Origin: JACPAB01 sp964366725
GTDB taxonomy: Bacteria; Patescibacteriota; Minisyncoccia; 2-02-FULL-40-12; GWA2-44-9
Direction: 5' to 3'
Length of the DNA: 7,091 bases
NCBI GenBank assembly: GCA_964366725.1
Contig: CAYIUL010000025.1
Span: 1 to 7,091 of the forward strand
Part shown: piece after piece, positions 6,271 through 7,091 of the stretch
Numbering within the stretch: position 1 is the stretch's first letter
How the letters are laid out: each line of letters opens with the position of its first letter
Made by a program: the position numbers and the translations under genes
The notes under the pieces: generated by a model
Seen by the model: the letters and a program-made list of their open reading frames with translations, nothing else
Databases searched by the model: none
What the model was told of the DNA's origin: nothing

Positions 6271-6281
6271 TAAGGAAAAAG

Positions 6282-6308
6282 TAAAAACCGCCAAAAAGCG
6301 GTTTTGTT
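6282..6308. terminator. Orphan terminator-like hairpin between divergent genes
   Basis: AAAACCGC (6284-6291) pairs perfectly with GCGGTTTT (6298-6305) around CAAAAA. On the minus strand the stem is followed by TTTTTACTTTTT, the better tail; on the plus strand the stem's own TTTT is followed by GTTTA. It lies between a leftward gene (PBP) and a rightward gene (6386), so it ends neither of them. It could be a relic of a displaced neighbour, an attenuator in the PBP leader, or a block to stray transcription. Confidence 0.6.
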
Positions 6309-6360
6309 TACTTATTAAGACCTAAGGCGCCAATAATCGAACTCCGTATATTGTATTACG

Positions 6361-6374
6361 TATACTCTTATGAT
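6361..6374 (+). promoter_or_regulatory. Candidate -10 region for the HTH gene
   Basis: TATACT (6361-6366) and TATGAT (6369-6374) are both five-of-six -10 matches shortly before the GTG at 6386. No good -35 box is seen at 16-18 bases. Use of TATGAT would start the RNA only about 0-5 bases before the start codon, i.e. an almost leaderless message, consistent with the missing Shine-Dalgarno site. Confidence 0.4.
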
Positions 6375-6385
6375 AGAATTACTAT

Positions 6386-7048
6386 GTGAAATTAACTGAA
6401 AAGCTTACCGCTATTAAATTAAGAAAGAGGGGGCTGAGTTATGAGGATATTTTGGACAAGATTGATGTGTCTAAATCAAGTCTGAGTTTGTGGTTGCGTG
6501 ATATTAAGTTGACACCTAAACAGCAAGAAAAATTGTTTGTGGGTCGAGAGAAATCTAGATATTTTGCTGGGAGTAAGAAAAAAGCCATTAGAATACTGCA
6601 AACGAATGACATTATTGACAAAAGCAAGAAGGAAGCATCATCTTTTATTGGGTCACCGCTGTTTCTTGCGGGGCTATCTTTATATTGGGCCGAAGGTACT
6701 AAGAATTCTAATGAGAGCGTAAGGTTCTCTAATTCTGATAAAGCGATGATAGAACTGATGATGCGTTGGTTTAGGGAAATTTGTAATGTTCCAGAAAAAA
6801 AGTTTCGGGTCCAGATACATATGCATAATCTGCATTGCCAGCCCGATTTGGAGAAATACTGGTCCCATATCGTCGGTGTGCCTCGACGACAGTTCTATAA
6901 AACGTACATTAAGGAAACTTCGCTGGGACAGAGGAAAAATATCTTATATAATGGTACTTGTACGATAACGGTAAATAGTCGAGAACTGTTTAGAAAAATA
7001 GTGGGATGGAAATTAGGACTTCAAGAGTATTTTAATATCTCCCCGTAG
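6386..7048 (+). CDS. Helix-turn-helix protein with LAGLIDADG-reminiscent segment, uncharacterised
   Basis: A 220-residue protein of unknown function. Residues about 8-38 look like a homeodomain-like helix-turn-helix: KLRKRGLSYEDI, then VSKSSLSLWLRD as a recognition helix. A basic linker (43-83) follows. FLAGLSLYWAEGTK (93-106) recalls the LAGLIDADG helix that ends in an acidic residue, and is followed by VRFSNSDKAMIELMMRWF (112-129) and RVQIHMH (141-147). A second half contains GVPRRQFYKTYIK and FRKIVGWKLGL (202-212). I recall similar unannotated proteins in CPR bacteria and archaea, but this is memory, not a search. The start is GTG: the overlapping ATG at 6384 is followed directly by TGA. 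The gene is AT-richer than its neighbours: hand counts of 6421-6480 and 6601-6660 give 46 of 120 G+C, against 31 of 60 at 4261-4320. Its stop codon lies inside the downstream tRNA-Arg gene. A regulator or a homing-endonuclease-derived protein are both possible. Confidence 0.72.
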   Translation: MKLTEKLTAIKLRKRGLSYEDILDKIDVSKSSLSLWLRDIKLTPKQQEKLFVGREKSRYFAGSKKKAIRILQTNDIIDKSKKEASSFIGSPLFLAGLSLYWAEGTKNSNESVRFSNSDKAMIELMMRWFREICNVPEKKFRVQIHMHNLHCQPDLEKYWSHIVGVPRRQFYKTYIKETSLGQRKNILYNGTCTITVNSRELFRKIVGWKLGLQEYFNISP

Positions 7049-7091
7049 TTCAACGGATAGAACGAGGGACTTCTAATCCCTAAATCGAGGT
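7039..7091 (+). tRNA. tRNA-Arg(UCU), 3' part cut by the window edge
   Basis: The first 53 bases of a tRNA. The proposed 5' acceptor strand is CTCCCCG (7039-7045), followed by TA, the D stem GTTC/GAAC (7048-7051, 7060-7063) with GG in its loop, and the anticodon stem AGGGA/TCCCT (7065-7069, 7077-7081). The loop CTTCTAA has anticodon TCT at 7072-7074. The 3' acceptor strand is outside the window, so the exact 5' end rests on standard tRNA spacing. It overlaps the preceding CDS by 10 bases. Confidence 0.88.

Noticed and set aside
6345..6364. CGTATA repeated at 6345-6350 and 6359-6364 as a regulator-binding pair
   Set aside because: The unit is only six bases in AT-rich DNA, with a single extra copy; this can easily arise by chance.
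6384..6389. ATG at 6384 followed by TGA, as a possible UGA-recoded start (as in UGA=Gly lineages)
   Set aside because: Reading TGA as sense here would shift to a different frame from the coherent GTG-started HTH frame. No other gene in the window has internal TGA codons, so recoding has no support.
1..7091. CRISPR array, transposase, insertion-sequence ends, toxin-antitoxin pair or defence operon
   Set aside because: I found no regularly spaced repeats, no transposase or nuclease operon and no terminal inverted repeats beyond the local hairpins listed. The gene set is mostly housekeeping or single accessory genes.

Overview
The window looks like an ordinary chromosomal stretch of a small-genome bacterium, most likely of the Patescibacteria/CPR (Parcubacteria-like) kind. 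This rests on mid-range G+C, short gaps of mostly 30-170 bases, single-gene transcription units with their own short promoters and hairpin terminators, a tRNA without an encoded CCA end, and divergent or poorly annotated protein families. The taxonomic call is inference and would need a marker gene. Start codons include ATG, GTG and TTG. All visible stops are TAG or TAA, so nothing here tests the meaning of UGA.

Layout, left to right. (1) An HU-type nucleoid protein gene (+, 104-382) follows an AT-rich leader with a perfect inverted repeat and ends at a strong terminator. (2) A patatin-like protein gene (+, 501-1757) has the recognisable skeleton of the patatin fold but eroded glycines at the oxyanion hole, nucleophile elbow and Asp motif; a near-consensus promoter starts inside the T-run of the HU terminator. 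(3) A FAD-dependent oxidoreductase gene (+, 1849-3117) resembles the catalytic part of glycerol-3-phosphate dehydrogenase (GlpA/GlpD type) without a C-terminal extension. (4) A secreted trypsin-fold serine protease gene (-, 3129-3983) has an intact His/Asp/Ser triad and converges on the oxidoreductase across a bidirectional terminator. (5) A tRNA-Gly(UCC) gene (+, 4068-4138) diverges from the protease; the two promoters are physically interleaved. (6) A bifunctional class A penicillin-binding protein gene (-, 4157-6220) starts at TTG behind a perfect Shine-Dalgarno sequence. (7) A 165-base intergenic region holds an orphan hairpin and an operator-like inverted repeat. (8) An AT-richer gene (+, 6386-7048) encodes a helix-turn-helix protein with a LAGLIDADG-reminiscent segment and runs 10 bases into (9) a tRNA-Arg(UCU) gene cut by the window edge.

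The genes do not form an obvious pathway. The cell-envelope theme (peptidoglycan synthase, exported protease, possible lipid-acting patatin-like protein, possible membrane-peripheral GlpA-like enzyme) is suggestive but not proof of joint function. I do not see a CRISPR array, toxin-antitoxin pair, transposase or defence operon. The points most worth a second look are the eroded patatin active site, the altered third catalytic motif in the glycosyltransferase domain of the PBP, the interleaved protease/tRNA promoters, the C55 tRNA-Gly, and the AT-rich gene whose stop codon lies inside a tRNA.
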